IMG/VR virus record: IMGVR_UViG_3300028410_000010 | Location: 28,316 to 92,315 of that record | Direction: 5' to 3' (one strand) | Source of the DNA: a virus | DNA: 64,000 nt | Shown: piece after piece, positions 23,198-31,796 of the stretch | How the letters are laid out: each line of letters opens with the position of its first letter | Numbering within the stretch: position 1 is the first letter of the stretch | The notes under the pieces: model-generated | Told to the model about the DNA's origin: nothing | Seen by the model: the letters and a program-made list of their open reading frames with translations, nothing else | Databases searched by the model: none | Translations under genes and position numbers: made by a program

Positions 23198-24121
23198 ATG
23201 ATCAGATTTCATACAAGTCAATTAATCTTAGAAGGACCAGATTGTTCTGGTAAATCTTCTTTGTACAGTCAGATACACAGAGAGTCATCGTTCCGATGGA
23301 ACATTCAAGATCGTTCAACGCTATCGATGTTAGTTTACGGTCAAATGTATAGTAGGAACTTAACTCAACATGCACGTAATTTTTGGACAGAGCTATCATG
23401 TTTGAATAATCGTGTCGTTTTTGTCCTTCCGCCCTGGGAGACAGTCAAGGCTAGATTCCAAAAACGCGGCGATGATTTCCAAACAGAAGAATCGCTTTCT
23501 CGACTCTACACTTTGTTCGAAGATCAAGAGTGGATATCAAATCTACCTAATGTCATTCACGTCGAAAATGATACGAAAAGTGTCGAAGAAACAACACATG
23601 ACATTGTAGCTTGGAACAAGACAAAAGAAGAGTGTGACTTAGATGACATTGCAAGTGAAGTACTAAGATACGTGTCAAACATCCCAAGCACATCAGCAAA
23701 AGACTGCGAAGTTCCATTGAGTTTCACCTTCTTTGAAGATCTTGATTTTCCAGAAGCTGATCCTGAAATTCTTGATGACGATGTAGAAGGGGACTACTTC
23801 AAGGGTATACTTGAAAAGATGACTACAAAGATGACAAATGAGCTTAATGGTAAGAATGAGTATAACGAGAAACAAACTTCTACATCTCGACGTTTTATAT
23901 ACACTGACGACACATGCATTTCACTCATTCATATTCTGTTTAGAGACAACATTATGGATGTAAACGTGAACTTGCGATCTTCAAACGTTGCAAAGACATT
24001 TCGCAAGGATCTTGAGTTCATTTATTACCTCGCAAGTGTAGTTCATGAGAAATACAATCTAGGTTCTCCTGTAGAAGCTAAGTTTAGTTTTAGCTTAAAC
24101 TCTGCACATCTGGTGCGGTAA
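23198..24121 (+). CDS. P-loop (deoxy)nucleotide kinase fused to a ThyA-like C-terminal domain
   Basis: 307 residues. The N-terminus is a thymidylate-kinase-like P-loop domain: LILEGPDCSGKSSL, a DRS segment, and VFVLPPWETVKARFQKRGDD, which looks like the base-binding/lid part. An acidic linker (residues about 180-215) leads to a C-terminal segment with LRSSNVAKTFRKDLEFIYY and SLNSAHL. This resembles the RSxD-type nucleotide-binding region of thymidylate synthase ThyA, without a visible catalytic Cys. The pairing of a kinase and a ThyA-type binding fold suggests handling of a thymidine-like or modified nucleotide. The kinase part is firm; the tail assignment is by eye. Confidence 0.62.
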   Translation: MIRFHTSQLILEGPDCSGKSSLYSQIHRESSFRWNIQDRSTLSMLVYGQMYSRNLTQHARNFWTELSCLNNRVVFVLPPWETVKARFQKRGDDFQTEESLSRLYTLFEDQEWISNLPNVIHVENDTKSVEETTHDIVAWNKTKEECDLDDIASEVLRYVSNIPSTSAKDCEVPLSFTFFEDLDFPEADPEILDDDVEGDYFKGILEKMTTKMTNELNGKNEYNEKQTSTSRRFIYTDDTCISLIHILFRDNIMDVNVNLRSSNVAKTFRKDLEFIYYLASVVHEKYNLGSPVEAKFSFSLNSAHLVR

Positions 24122-24144
24122 AATACTTCTAGTAGGAGATAAAA

Positions 24145-25185
24145 ATGCGTTGTTTAGTAACAGGAGGTGCTGGATTTATCGGATCTAGCCTTGTAAAAGA
24201 ACTTGTCAAAGAGGGATGGGATGTAGAGGTTGTCGATGATCTTTCATCAGGCTCTTACGAGTTGTTAAGCCCTTTAAAGACTATTTATGTAGGATCAGAT
24301 GACTGGCTTGATAGTCTTACTAATCGAACAGGTGCTGCAGAAGGTATCCCAAAGAACGAAGCTGTTGTGCCATTTTTTCAAAATGATTTTGCAGATAAAA
24401 GTGTACTTAGAAGAATTCAAAAGTCTAGATACGACGTCATTTTTCATCAAGCAGCCATTCCAAGCGTATCATATTCTGTAGAAAGCCCTGTAAAGAGCAA
24501 TATGATCAATCTACACCGATCACTCTTACTCTTTAAAGCAGCGGCAGATAGCAAGACGCCTGTTGTTTGGGCATCTTCTAGCGCTGTGTATGGTGGTGCT
24601 TCAATTCTACCTACAGTCGAAAGCCAAAAGGGCCACTCTCTACCTAAATCTCCATATGCGATGCAAAAGTATCATCTTGAAGATTATAGTAAGTTGTATG
24701 CAGACTTATACGAGCTCAAAAGCATAGGCCTAAGGTATTTTAACGTTTTCGGGCCTGGTCAATTGGCCGGAAGTGCATATGCGACTGCAGTATCAGCCTG
24801 GTGTCACGCAATTAAACACGGGCTTGAACTAAGGAGTGATGGAGATGGAGAACAGACACGAGATATGTGTTATATCGACAATGTCGTGCATGCTAATATT
24901 CAGGCTGCACAACTATTATTAAGCTCTAGTAATAAAGATCTTAAGACTGGCAGGTGTTACAATATTGCTTGCGGAAAGAGTGTAAGCAACAATCAAATAC
25001 TTGAAGCACTTAAGAATCAGCACGGTGATAAAGTAAAAATCAACCATGCACCTAGAAGAATCGGAGATGTTAGGCATACCCTCGCAGACATCTCAAGAGC
25101 ACAAGAGGAATTGGATTATAAAGTTAAAGTCCACTTCTGGGAAGGGCTAGAACTTACTATTAAGTGGTGGGAAGACTATGCGTAA
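24145..25185 (+). CDS. UDP-glucose 4-epimerase-like NAD-dependent epimerase
   Basis: 346 residues. Rossmann loop TGGAGFIGSSLVKEL (residues 6-20), ASSSAVYGG, and catalytic SPYAMQKYHLE with the Tyr-x3-Lys pair. RYFNVFGPGQ and GDGEQTRDMCYIDN are typical of nucleotide-sugar epimerases. It likely interconverts UDP- or dTDP-sugars. Its last codons overlap the thymidine kinase start. Confidence 0.88.
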   Translation: MRCLVTGGAGFIGSSLVKELVKEGWDVEVVDDLSSGSYELLSPLKTIYVGSDDWLDSLTNRTGAAEGIPKNEAVVPFFQNDFADKSVLRRIQKSRYDVIFHQAAIPSVSYSVESPVKSNMINLHRSLLLFKAAADSKTPVVWASSSAVYGGASILPTVESQKGHSLPKSPYAMQKYHLEDYSKLYADLYELKSIGLRYFNVFGPGQLAGSAYATAVSAWCHAIKHGLELRSDGDGEQTRDMCYIDNVVHANIQAAQLLLSSSNKDLKTGRCYNIACGKSVSNNQILEALKNQHGDKVKINHAPRRIGDVRHTLADISRAQEELDYKVKVHFWEGLELTIKWWEDYA

Positions 25186-25753
25186 TCCAGAATTTATCCT
25201 CTTCACAGGTCCGATGTTTAGTGGTAAAACTACTCGACTTTTAGCTCAGATCGATAGATACAAGTATCAAAAAAAGCGAACAGTAGCTTTTAAGCCTATC
25301 ATGGATGATCGCTATTCAAAAACAAACATAAAGACGCACATAGGTCTAACGCTTGACGACGTCGAAGTAGTCACAGTCGAAACTGCTAAGGATATTTATA
25401 GATTCTTGATAGATTCTGACGTTGATTATGATGTAATTGCTGTTGACGAAGCATTTATGATAGATGATGTAGCAGAAACACTAATACGTCTTTTTAGACT
25501 TGGTAAGACAATAATTGTGTCTTCCTTGGAGATGTCAGCGTCTTGTAAAGCATTTGATGAAGTTGCAAAGATAATGCCCTGGGCAACACGAATTGAAAAG
25601 TGTCCAGCTGTTTGTGTAGAGTGTCAGGCAGACGCATTTTATACTCAGAGGAAGGTAGAAGAAGGAGAAGAGATACAAGTGGGCGGCGCCGACCTATATG
25701 AACCACGTTGCTGGAACTGCCACAGCTACACAAATGAAAGAGACATGTGGTAA
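25178..25753 (+). CDS. tdk: Thymidine kinase (type II)
   Basis: 191 residues. Walker A GPMFSGKTTRLL (residues 10-21), Walker B AVDEAFMID, and two cysteine pairs of the zinc lasso (CPAVCVEC and RCWNC). The enzyme phosphorylates thymidine to dTMP. It complements ThyX by salvaging host thymidine. Confidence 0.92.
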   Translation: MRNPEFILFTGPMFSGKTTRLLAQIDRYKYQKKRTVAFKPIMDDRYSKTNIKTHIGLTLDDVEVVTVETAKDIYRFLIDSDVDYDVIAVDEAFMIDDVAETLIRLFRLGKTIIVSSLEMSASCKAFDEVAKIMPWATRIEKCPAVCVECQADAFYTQRKVEEGEEIQVGGADLYEPRCWNCHSYTNERDMW

Positions 25754-25760
25754 CTGTGAT

Positions 25761-25789
25761 TTGTAAAAGTCACAAAAATAGTATAAAAT
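25761..25789 (+). promoter_or_regulatory. Promoter upstream of the DHH phosphoesterase gene
   Basis: TTGTAA (25761-25766), 17 bp, TAAAAT (25784-25789). A 5-bp inverted repeat TGTGA/TCACA encloses the -35. Confidence 0.55.
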
Positions 25790-25809
25790 GATTCGAAGGA
25801 GATTTTTCG

Positions 25810-26709
25810 ATGGATCCAAATAATGTAGATATTGTCATTTATCACGGTGGTTGCTCTGATGGCTTCGGTGCTGCTTTTGCTGCGTGGAAGCTTCTTGGAA
25901 GTAGAGCAAAGTATGTTCCTGGAAAGTTTGGAACACCGCCACCTGATGTGACTGGGAAAAATGTTGTGATCGTTGACTTCTCTTACGATAATGCAACGAC
26001 TAAGGCTATGATTGAGGATGCTAAAGAGCTTCTTGTTTTAGATCATCATAAGTCTGCAATGATTGAGTTGCATGACATTAGCCAGACACACTTTGATATG
26101 AACAAATCAGGAGCAATCTTAGGTTGGGAGTTTTTCCACCCTGGTAAAGAGCCGCCTAAGTTCTTGTCATACATTCAAGACAGAGACTTATGGAATTGGG
26201 AACTCCCATACAGTAAAGAATTTAGTGCTGCTTTCGACATGGTAGAAATGAAGTTTGAAGACTATGACGCATATACAGACAACTCTGTATTTGATGATGC
26301 AGTAAAAAGAGGAAGTTATATCCTTGCACACAAGAGAACATTTATCAATAAGATTATGGGTCGAGCAGCAAAAAGAAAGATCCAGGGAAGATCTGCTCTA
26401 GTAGTAAACTCTTCACACTGGATGTCAGAATTCGGAATGCATTTAGCAAAGTTTACTGATGTGGCTGTGGTTTGGTTTCTTGATCACAAGGATAGTTCAT
26501 ACCACGTAAGCTTCCGTTCTGTTACACCTGACACTGACGTCTCCGAGATCGCAAAGGTCTTCGGCGGCGGTGGTCATAGATCGGCAGCAGGCTGTCGTTG
26601 GCCAGGAAACAAAAGCATTGAGGAGATATTTGATGAGCCCGGAAAAGAACCAGAAGATGAGACAGATGATCTTGGAAGCGTCGACAACCTTGAAGGGACG
26701 CCTACCTGA
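25810..26709 (+). CDS. DHH-family phosphoesterase
   Basis: 299 residues. Metal-binding blocks: YHGGCSDGFGAAFA (near residue 15), VIVDFSYD, LVLDHHKSA (the DHH motif), DRDLWNWELP, and the C-terminal DHHA1 GGGGHRSAAGC. Family members hydrolyse short oligonucleotides (nanoRNase), cyclic dinucleotides such as c-di-AMP/pGpG, or bis-phosphonucleotides. In a phage, degradation of signalling nucleotides used by CBASS-like defence is possible, but oligoribonuclease activity is equally likely. Confidence 0.85.
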   Translation: MDPNNVDIVIYHGGCSDGFGAAFAAWKLLGSRAKYVPGKFGTPPPDVTGKNVVIVDFSYDNATTKAMIEDAKELLVLDHHKSAMIELHDISQTHFDMNKSGAILGWEFFHPGKEPPKFLSYIQDRDLWNWELPYSKEFSAAFDMVEMKFEDYDAYTDNSVFDDAVKRGSYILAHKRTFINKIMGRAAKRKIQGRSALVVNSSHWMSEFGMHLAKFTDVAVVWFLDHKDSSYHVSFRSVTPDTDVSEIAKVFGGGGHRSAAGCRWPGNKSIEEIFDEPGKEPEDETDDLGSVDNLEGTPT

Positions 26710-26860
26710 GCATCCTAGCCACCCTGATGGCAGAAATGCATATGCACATGTACCTAGTGTGATAATCTCTCTACTAGGTGCATCGTACAAAGATCTTCCG
26801 GATGAGAAATTTGAATGCATTGAGAATATTGTAAAGTTCTGCAAGGAGAACCCTTTCTAA
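26633..26860 (+). CDS. Conserved small phage protein, 75 aa
   Basis: ATG 26633 is chosen because GAGGAG precedes it by seven bases; it lies inside the end of the DHH gene. The core HPSHPDGRNAYAHVPSVI and FECIENIVKFCKENPF recall small proteins of other large phages. Function unknown. Confidence 0.65.
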   Translation: MSPEKNQKMRQMILEASTTLKGRLPEHPSHPDGRNAYAHVPSVIISLLGASYKDLPDEKFECIENIVKFCKENPF

Positions 26861-27042
26861 TGAATTTCAATCACTTAGAAGAAACAGGGTTCTCCTACAT
26901 CGAACACTTCATCAGAGCATCAAGATTTGCAGGTATTCTGCTTTTCGCTTCGATGAAGTGTTTTGTGCATGCAGTTCTTCCATTCTTGTTAACAGAGATA
27001 GTCCAGGATACTGTCAAGTCTCTTAAGCAAGCACTATACTAA
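26860..27042 (+). CDS. Small membrane protein, DUF6356-like, 60 aa
   Basis: HLEETGFSYIEHFIRASRFAGILLFASMK then FVHAVLPFLLTE matches the DUF6356 pattern as I remember it. One or two membrane segments lie at about residues 22-48. It overlaps the preceding stop as TAATG. The role is unknown; the family has been linked to surface polysaccharide genes in bacteria. Confidence 0.65.
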   Translation: MNFNHLEETGFSYIEHFIRASRFAGILLFASMKCFVHAVLPFLLTEIVQDTVKSLKQALY

Positions 27043-27056
27043 ACTAGAAGTTAAAC

Positions 27057-27461
27057 ATGAGACCAGAATGGAATGAAGTTTGGATGAAAGTTGCTGAGCA
27101 AATTAGCAGAAGATCATCTGATCAGAAAACAAAAGTGGGCGCTATAATTGTAACACTTGATAATACTCAAGTTTTATCTGTGGGATACAACGGCGACGAA
27201 AAGGGAGGAAGTAACAAACGTGCCTCTTTTGAGACGGGAAAGTCTGGGTTTATTCATGCAGAAGAGAATGCACTTATCAAGTGCGACTTCAACAACCCGA
27301 AGAAGAAGAAGATGTATGTTACTCTTAGTCCCTGCATAATGTGTGCAAAGAGAATTATCAATGCTAATATAGACATAGTATACTTCAAGAAAGAATACGT
27401 CGATACGTCCGGCATTGAGTTACTAAAAGATGCGGGAATCGAAATTATACAAATCAAGTGA
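27057..27461 (+). CDS. Deoxycytidylate deaminase
   Basis: 134 residues. Zinc and proton-relay motifs: HAEENALIKC (HAE) and SPCIMCAKRIIN (PCxxC). The substrate side DQKTKVGAIIV and GYNGDEKGG fits dCMP deaminase. It converts dCMP to dUMP for ThyX. There is no obvious N-terminal allosteric extension. Confidence 0.9.
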   Translation: MRPEWNEVWMKVAEQISRRSSDQKTKVGAIIVTLDNTQVLSVGYNGDEKGGSNKRASFETGKSGFIHAEENALIKCDFNNPKKKKMYVTLSPCIMCAKRIINANIDIVYFKKEYVDTSGIELLKDAGIEIIQIK

Positions 27462-27502
27462 GTGTGAGATAAGTATAGGCGTACCTTGCAAGGACACGTC
27501 AC

Positions 27503-28465
27503 ATGACTAATCGTCAAAAAACAAATCACGCCCTCGACGAAGGTTGCGCGTATATAAATGAGATTCTAGAGAAGAGAGTGTTATCAGAAAACTCCGTTGC
27601 TTCTTTTCTTTTGAAAGAAGAATTCTCAAAAGATGAATTCTCAAAGTTAGTACAAAGTTTAAGTCAATTCGCAGATAGAGTGCCTCCTGAAATGGAAAAT
27701 ACGAGGCTCGCTGTCCAGAAAGCAGTTAAAAATGCGCGATTTGTCTTTAGAGCTCTTATCAGGGGTAAAACTAGTAAACGCTCGTTTGCTATCATGACTT
27801 CTAAAGTAGCAGGTCTTTTAAGCGCTATTGGTAACACTGTTGAAGTAATTAAACAGAACCAAGAGCTCCAGCAGCTTCAAAGTAGAGTGACATCAGAGTC
27901 TGCCTTTATTAAAGAAGAAAAATCAATCGGTGATATTCTTGACAAAGAAGGCCTAAGAGATCTCAACATCCAAATCAAGAAGTCTTTTACACCTGATGAC
28001 TTCCTATCACGTTTATTTGGAAAGCGTAATAATTGGTTTGGACTTACACCTAAAAAGCTTAGAGGTGATATTCTGAACCTAACAGGAACAGGATTAGAGC
28101 AGTTTATGGATGTTGTACCTGACTCTCTTGCTTCAGCACTATCTGATGAAGATGCTGAGTATGTTGTTGATACAGCAATGGGCGATGAAGATGGAGACGA
28201 AGACGAGGAAGTTTCGACATCATCTGATACACGCACAAGTGATACACAGCCCGAATCAATCAAAACATTGTCACGATCTGAAATAGAAGCGGCGCTCGAA
28301 TCAAAGTATGGTGAAAACAAAGTCCCAATGGGAATTGTCAACGCCGTACTTGACGTGCTTAAGACCAAAGGCATTCAGGTCGAACAGAAGGTCAACGATG
28401 AAGAAAAAATTGTCTTAGAACAATGGCGCAGAATGGCGGGCATCACAGGAGGCCTAAATGACTAA
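27503..28465 (+). CDS. Unknown protein, 320 aa, possible head-associated protein
   Basis: Not recognised. A helical first half; a central part (about residues 140-210) contains DDFLSRLFGKRNNWFGLTP; an acidic stretch DEDGDEDEE follows near 235. The C-terminus has LEQWRRMAGI, an ending I associate with virion-related proteins of large phages (weak memory). It opens the block of proteins carrying the shared peptide. Confidence 0.65.
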   Translation: MTNRQKTNHALDEGCAYINEILEKRVLSENSVASFLLKEEFSKDEFSKLVQSLSQFADRVPPEMENTRLAVQKAVKNARFVFRALIRGKTSKRSFAIMTSKVAGLLSAIGNTVEVIKQNQELQQLQSRVTSESAFIKEEKSIGDILDKEGLRDLNIQIKKSFTPDDFLSRLFGKRNNWFGLTPKKLRGDILNLTGTGLEQFMDVVPDSLASALSDEDAEYVVDTAMGDEDGDEDEEVSTSSDTRTSDTQPESIKTLSRSEIEAALESKYGENKVPMGIVNAVLDVLKTKGIQVEQKVNDEEKIVLEQWRRMAGITGGLND

Positions 28466-28730
28466 TGTACTTGATGAAAAGATGCTAATAACTCTCATGC
28501 GTGAAGCATATCAAAAGCATCTTCAGAATCTACAAGAATTCGATACATCAGGATTTGGTGATGACAAGCATACTGTGCTTGATGTCGGACTTAAGATCAG
28601 ACACAACAAGACGAACCTGCTTTACACAATATCCCAACTAGGTATAGATGACATTGTGCTCATGACACCAGATGGTGAAGAATTTACGGTCTCGAGAAAA
28701 GAACTCGAAAAGGAATATAAACTTGACTGA
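28458..28730 (+). CDS. Small protein with N-terminal helix and barrel-like body, 90 aa
   Basis: MLITLMREAYQKHL (residues 9-22) is a loose match to the shared peptide. The body GLKIRHNKTNLLYTISQLGI...VLMTPDGEEFTV looks like a small SH3/KOW-like barrel. Overlaps both neighbours. Confidence 0.6.
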   Translation: MTNVLDEKMLITLMREAYQKHLQNLQEFDTSGFGDDKHTVLDVGLKIRHNKTNLLYTISQLGIDDIVLMTPDGEEFTVSRKELEKEYKLD

Positions 28731-29421
28731 TCTAAAAGAAACACAGCGAAAAGTATTAGAAGGAATACAGAAAGATCTTGGCATAAAGCGAGAGTCTTCA
28801 TCTAGTACTCTAAACGAATCGTATGTGGCACTTGCAAAAACTTATAACTTGCCTACAGAGCTTCTTTCAAAAAAAGCTAAGCATGCACACAAGAAGCTGT
28901 ATGAGAATTACACAGAGCAACTTACAAGAATAAGTGCAGAGCTCGACACTGTAGATAGAAAGAGCGACTTCAGAACCTATAGATCTTTAAAGCAAAATGA
29001 GATCTTCTACATGAACGCAGTCTACTTGCACGAACTGTACTTTGCAAACATTAGTGATGTGCACAGTGAAGTTACAATGGACTCACTATCTTACATGAGG
29101 CTAGAACGAGACTTTGGTAATTTTGACAACTGGCAATACGATCTTGTAGCTAATGCAATGTCTGGTGCTTCTGGTTGGGCTGTGTGTGCTTATAGTACAT
29201 TTTTGCAGAGATACATTAACTTCTTTGTAGAATCTCACGATACATCAATTCCAGTTGGTTGTTACCCGGTCGTAGTTATCGATGTTTGGGAACATGCATA
29301 CTTTAGAGATTACCTAGATGACAGAAGATCTTACATCTACTCAATGATGAAAGAGCTTGACTGGGTAGTAATCGAAGAAAGATTTAAGAAAGCAGATCGA
29401 ATCGGGCAGGCAATCAAATGA
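28723..29421 (+). CDS. Fe/Mn superoxide dismutase-like protein
   Basis: 232 residues from TTG 28723, chosen because AAAAGGA lies eight bases upstream and the frame has no ATG. Four metal ligands can be proposed: His54 or His56 in KHAHKKLYENY, His103 in NAVYLHELYF, and Asp187 and His191 in VIDVWEHAYF. The last is the best-conserved SOD signature. The body SGWAVCAYSTF also fits. SOD converts superoxide to peroxide and oxygen. The N-terminal 30 residues are an added, serine-rich extension. The protein is followed by a run of genes with the shared peptide. Activity would need confirmation because the first ligand helix is unusual. Confidence 0.75.
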   Translation: MTDLKETQRKVLEGIQKDLGIKRESSSSTLNESYVALAKTYNLPTELLSKKAKHAHKKLYENYTEQLTRISAELDTVDRKSDFRTYRSLKQNEIFYMNAVYLHELYFANISDVHSEVTMDSLSYMRLERDFGNFDNWQYDLVANAMSGASGWAVCAYSTFLQRYINFFVESHDTSIPVGCYPVVVIDVWEHAYFRDYLDDRRSYIYSMMKELDWVVIEERFKKADRIGQAIK

Positions 29422-29741
29422 ACAAGACAAGAAAGCTTCTCAGAGAATCAATTAAAGAAGTACTACAGGAGATGATCGACGATGATCCAATGTACTTTAG
29501 TAGTAATTTCAGCAGAAGCGACACAAGTGCATTTGGTGAAACACCACTAAGCCTAAAGACTGATCTTGAAAAGTACATTCAGAGTACGCGTAGAGATCGG
29601 AGCCAAGACGCTATCCCAAGAGATGCTGATCCTGCAGATGTTTTGGAGGATTTAGTATTTAGAGACTATCAGTTGTACAAAAGCCTAATTAGAAATATGC
29701 CAGAAGAAAACGCAATTGAATTAATTCGACAGACGTTGTAG
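29418..29741 (+). CDS. Protein with N-terminal LRxLIREEL-type peptide, 107 aa
   Basis: MNKTRKLLRESIKEVLQEM is a match to the shared peptide. The body is unrecognised, with NFSRSDTSAFGETPLS and a helical C-terminus. Overlaps the SOD-like gene by four bases. Confidence 0.65.
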   Translation: MNKTRKLLRESIKEVLQEMIDDDPMYFSSNFSRSDTSAFGETPLSLKTDLEKYIQSTRRDRSQDAIPRDADPADVLEDLVFRDYQLYKSLIRNMPEENAIELIRQTL

Positions 29742-29764
29742 AACTTAAAAGAGGAGTATCAACT

Positions 29765-30013
29765 ATGAAAATTACCAAAGGTAGGCTTCGCGCTCTAATT
29801 AGAGAGTCGTTGAACTCTTATATTGAAGAAGCTGACGAAGATGCAGAATCTCGTGCACCCGAAAATTGGTGGAAAGAAACTCTAGATACAGTTCAAAAAA
29901 CTCCAGGCATAGATGACGAAGATCACGCAAGAGAAATTGCAGGTAAAATCTGGGATGAAGAACTTGACGATGATGAAAGATCGGACGTTCGAAAAGAATT
30001 CGGAGAAAAGTAA
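29765..30013 (+). CDS. Protein with N-terminal LRxLIREEL-type peptide, 82 aa
   Basis: MKITKGRLRALIRESLNSY is a near-ideal example. The remainder is acidic and helical (ENWWKETLDTVQKTPG...). GAGG lies upstream of ATG 29765, and the stop overlaps the next ATG. Confidence 0.7.
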   Translation: MKITKGRLRALIRESLNSYIEEADEDAESRAPENWWKETLDTVQKTPGIDDEDHAREIAGKIWDEELDDDERSDVRKEFGEK

Positions 30014-30294
30014 TGAAAATTAAGAAAAGCACGCTCAAAAGAATTATTAGAGAAGAGCTGTCACGCTCAATTGGAAGAGACAGCTTTGCATTAGTTCCAC
30101 AAGAGTATTCTCCTGATTTGTATGACGAATATGAAGAGTATGACGATGAAACAGGAAGCGACTGCGGTTGTGGTTGCCCAAGTTGTGGTGGAGAAGAGAT
30201 CTTAGCAGACGAAGATGATTACGATTGTGGAAAAAGTGCATTTTCGTACGAAATGCTAGCGTCAGGGCAAGAGATTGAGGAAGACACCTACTAA
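30013..30294 (+). CDS. Protein with LRxLIREEL-type peptide and a Cys-rich segment, 93 aa
   Basis: MKIKKSTLKRIIREELSRS is followed by a very acidic, tyrosine-rich region and CGCGCPSCGG (about residues 53-62), a possible metal site. Unknown function. Overlaps both neighbours by one base. Confidence 0.7.
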   Translation: MKIKKSTLKRIIREELSRSIGRDSFALVPQEYSPDLYDEYEEYDDETGSDCGCGCPSCGGEEILADEDDYDCGKSAFSYEMLASGQEIEEDTY

Positions 30295-30827
30295 TGAAAC
30301 TATCAAAGAACACATTACGAACTCTCATCTTTGAAGAGCTTGCAAACATTAGTGGAAAAGCACGCTTGTCAGATGACTCTGTTGATGATCAAATCGACTC
30401 ACTACTAATTAGATTTGAAAATGAATCAATTGATGAAGAACTCAAAGAAGAGGGTTACTTATACAGTCTGGCCACCCTCATAGAGGCACCCGAAGACGAT
30501 GTCGAAGAAGAGAGCGAAGAAGGAGGTGATGTACCTAATAGCTCTGATGTCGAAGCGGATGCAGAGGGTGTGCCAGACAAACCACCTATCGACATTGATG
30601 AGTTTGCTCGTAGAGTTGCTCGACTTGTTCAAAATTATCGAAACCTCCTGGACATTGAGACAGTAATCTTAAACAGATCAATTAACTTTGTTGAAGAAAA
30701 CTATGGTCCTGGATTTGTAGATGCACTAGAAGAGACACTCGATACACAGTTCGATCTATCACTTGAGCCTTCTGATAATGAGCCTCGTAGACCCGCAGCT
30801 GCAGGAGCTGGTCCGGGAGGTATCTAA
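30294..30827 (+). CDS. Protein with N-terminal LRxLIREEL-type peptide, 177 aa
   Basis: MKLSKNTLRTLIFEELANI begins the protein. An acidic middle (DVEEESEEGGD) is followed by a helical domain (FARRVARLVQNYRNLLDIE) and a Pro/Ala/Gly tail. Unrecognised. Confidence 0.68.
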   Translation: MKLSKNTLRTLIFEELANISGKARLSDDSVDDQIDSLLIRFENESIDEELKEEGYLYSLATLIEAPEDDVEEESEEGGDVPNSSDVEADAEGVPDKPPIDIDEFARRVARLVQNYRNLLDIETVILNRSINFVEENYGPGFVDALEETLDTQFDLSLEPSDNEPRRPAAAGAGPGGI

Positions 30828-31135
30828 TGAGAAAGAAGAGAACAAGAGCATCGATTCTTGCTGGGGAAATTACAAAGAAAAAGACAGTTCACGTCGAGAT
30901 GACAAAAACGACTCATACACGCCTAAGAGTTAAACTGCTTCAAAATGGTGAACTCTCAATTCAGTCTGTGTTTGAAGAAGTTGCTCAGAGGATTGGCCTT
31001 GAAGATCCATACATGATGCGTCTTTTAGCTAAGGTTAAGACAGAAAAAAGAAACAAAGTTGTCAAACAATTGGAAGAAAGCGAAGTTGAAGATCTATTTA
31101 GTCTATTGGAGGCACAATCGCCGCTTAAAGATTAA
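30827..31135 (+). CDS. Small phage protein, possibly ribbon-helix-helix, 102 aa
   Basis: KKTVHVEMTKTTHTRLRVKL then LSIQSVFEEVAQRIG looks like a strand followed by two helices of RHH DNA-binding type. Similar proteins occur in other phages (memory only). Basic N-terminus. It could be a regulator. Confidence 0.6.
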   Translation: MRKKRTRASILAGEITKKKTVHVEMTKTTHTRLRVKLLQNGELSIQSVFEEVAQRIGLEDPYMMRLLAKVKTEKRNKVVKQLEESEVEDLFSLLEAQSPLKD

Positions 31136-31149
31136 GGAGTACTAATGCA

Positions 31150-31386
31150 ATGTCAGAACTTTCACCAAAAGCAAAAAACCTGGTAGACAACAAGAATGGA
31201 TCTTGGCTGGACAGAACGGTAGGAAAGGTCATCTCTCGGAAGCTAACTGTGTTTCTAGTAGGGACTTTCTTTTTTGGCATGGGACTTGGATTAACTCCAG
31301 ATCACTGGATGACACTTGCTGTTGCGTATGTTGGTACACAAGGTTTTATTGATTCAATAGTAGCATATAGAGAGACGGAAAAATGA
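31150..31386 (+). CDS. Two-helix membrane protein, holin candidate, 78 aa
   Basis: Hydrophobic segments at about residues 30-48 (LTVFLVGTFFFGMGLGLTP) and 51-70 (HWMTLAVAYVGTQGFIDSI). It is the first of three overlapping genes that together look like a lysis cassette. Holins make the inner-membrane hole; here the assignment rests on topology and context. Confidence 0.55.
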   Translation: MSELSPKAKNLVDNKNGSWLDRTVGKVISRKLTVFLVGTFFFGMGLGLTPDHWMTLAVAYVGTQGFIDSIVAYRETEK

Positions 31387-31796
31387 TTACATTGTTAGCG
31401 ATTAAAAGTACTATCTATAAAACATTTGTCTGGATGAAGCAGTACAGCGAATTTGTTTTAGGCGCAGTTATTCTAGCCTTAGTAATACTCTTAATGGGAA
31501 AGAAAAGAGCACCTGATTTTTCAAAGTGGATTAGCGAACTAAGAGATAAACATGAAAAAGAGCTTCTTGCAATTAAAGTATCAGAAGAAACAGAGCAAAG
31601 AGAAATTAGAGAAGTTGAACTTAGAACCACTAAAGCACTCAAAGAAGTCGAAGAAAAGTACAAAAAAGAAAAGCGTACACTAGACAGGGCAGCAAAAAAA
31701 GAAATTACAAAAGCAATAAAAGAAAACAACAATAATCCAAATTACATTACAAGAAGAATAGCTGAGCTTACGGGAGTAACTGTTGTCATTGACTAA
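31383..31796 (+). CDS. Membrane-anchored coiled-coil protein, inner spanin candidate, 137 aa
   Basis: One N-terminal membrane helix (EFVLGAVILALVILLMG) is followed by a long charged coiled coil (about residues 50-115) rich in Lys/Glu. This is the layout of Rz-type inner spanins, which connect the inner and outer membranes and fuse them at lysis. The start overlaps the holin-like gene, and the next gene starts inside its end. Confidence 0.5.
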   Translation: MITLLAIKSTIYKTFVWMKQYSEFVLGAVILALVILLMGKKRAPDFSKWISELRDKHEKELLAIKVSEETEQREIREVELRTTKALKEVEEKYKKEKRTLDRAAKKEITKAIKENNNNPNYITRRIAELTGVTVVID

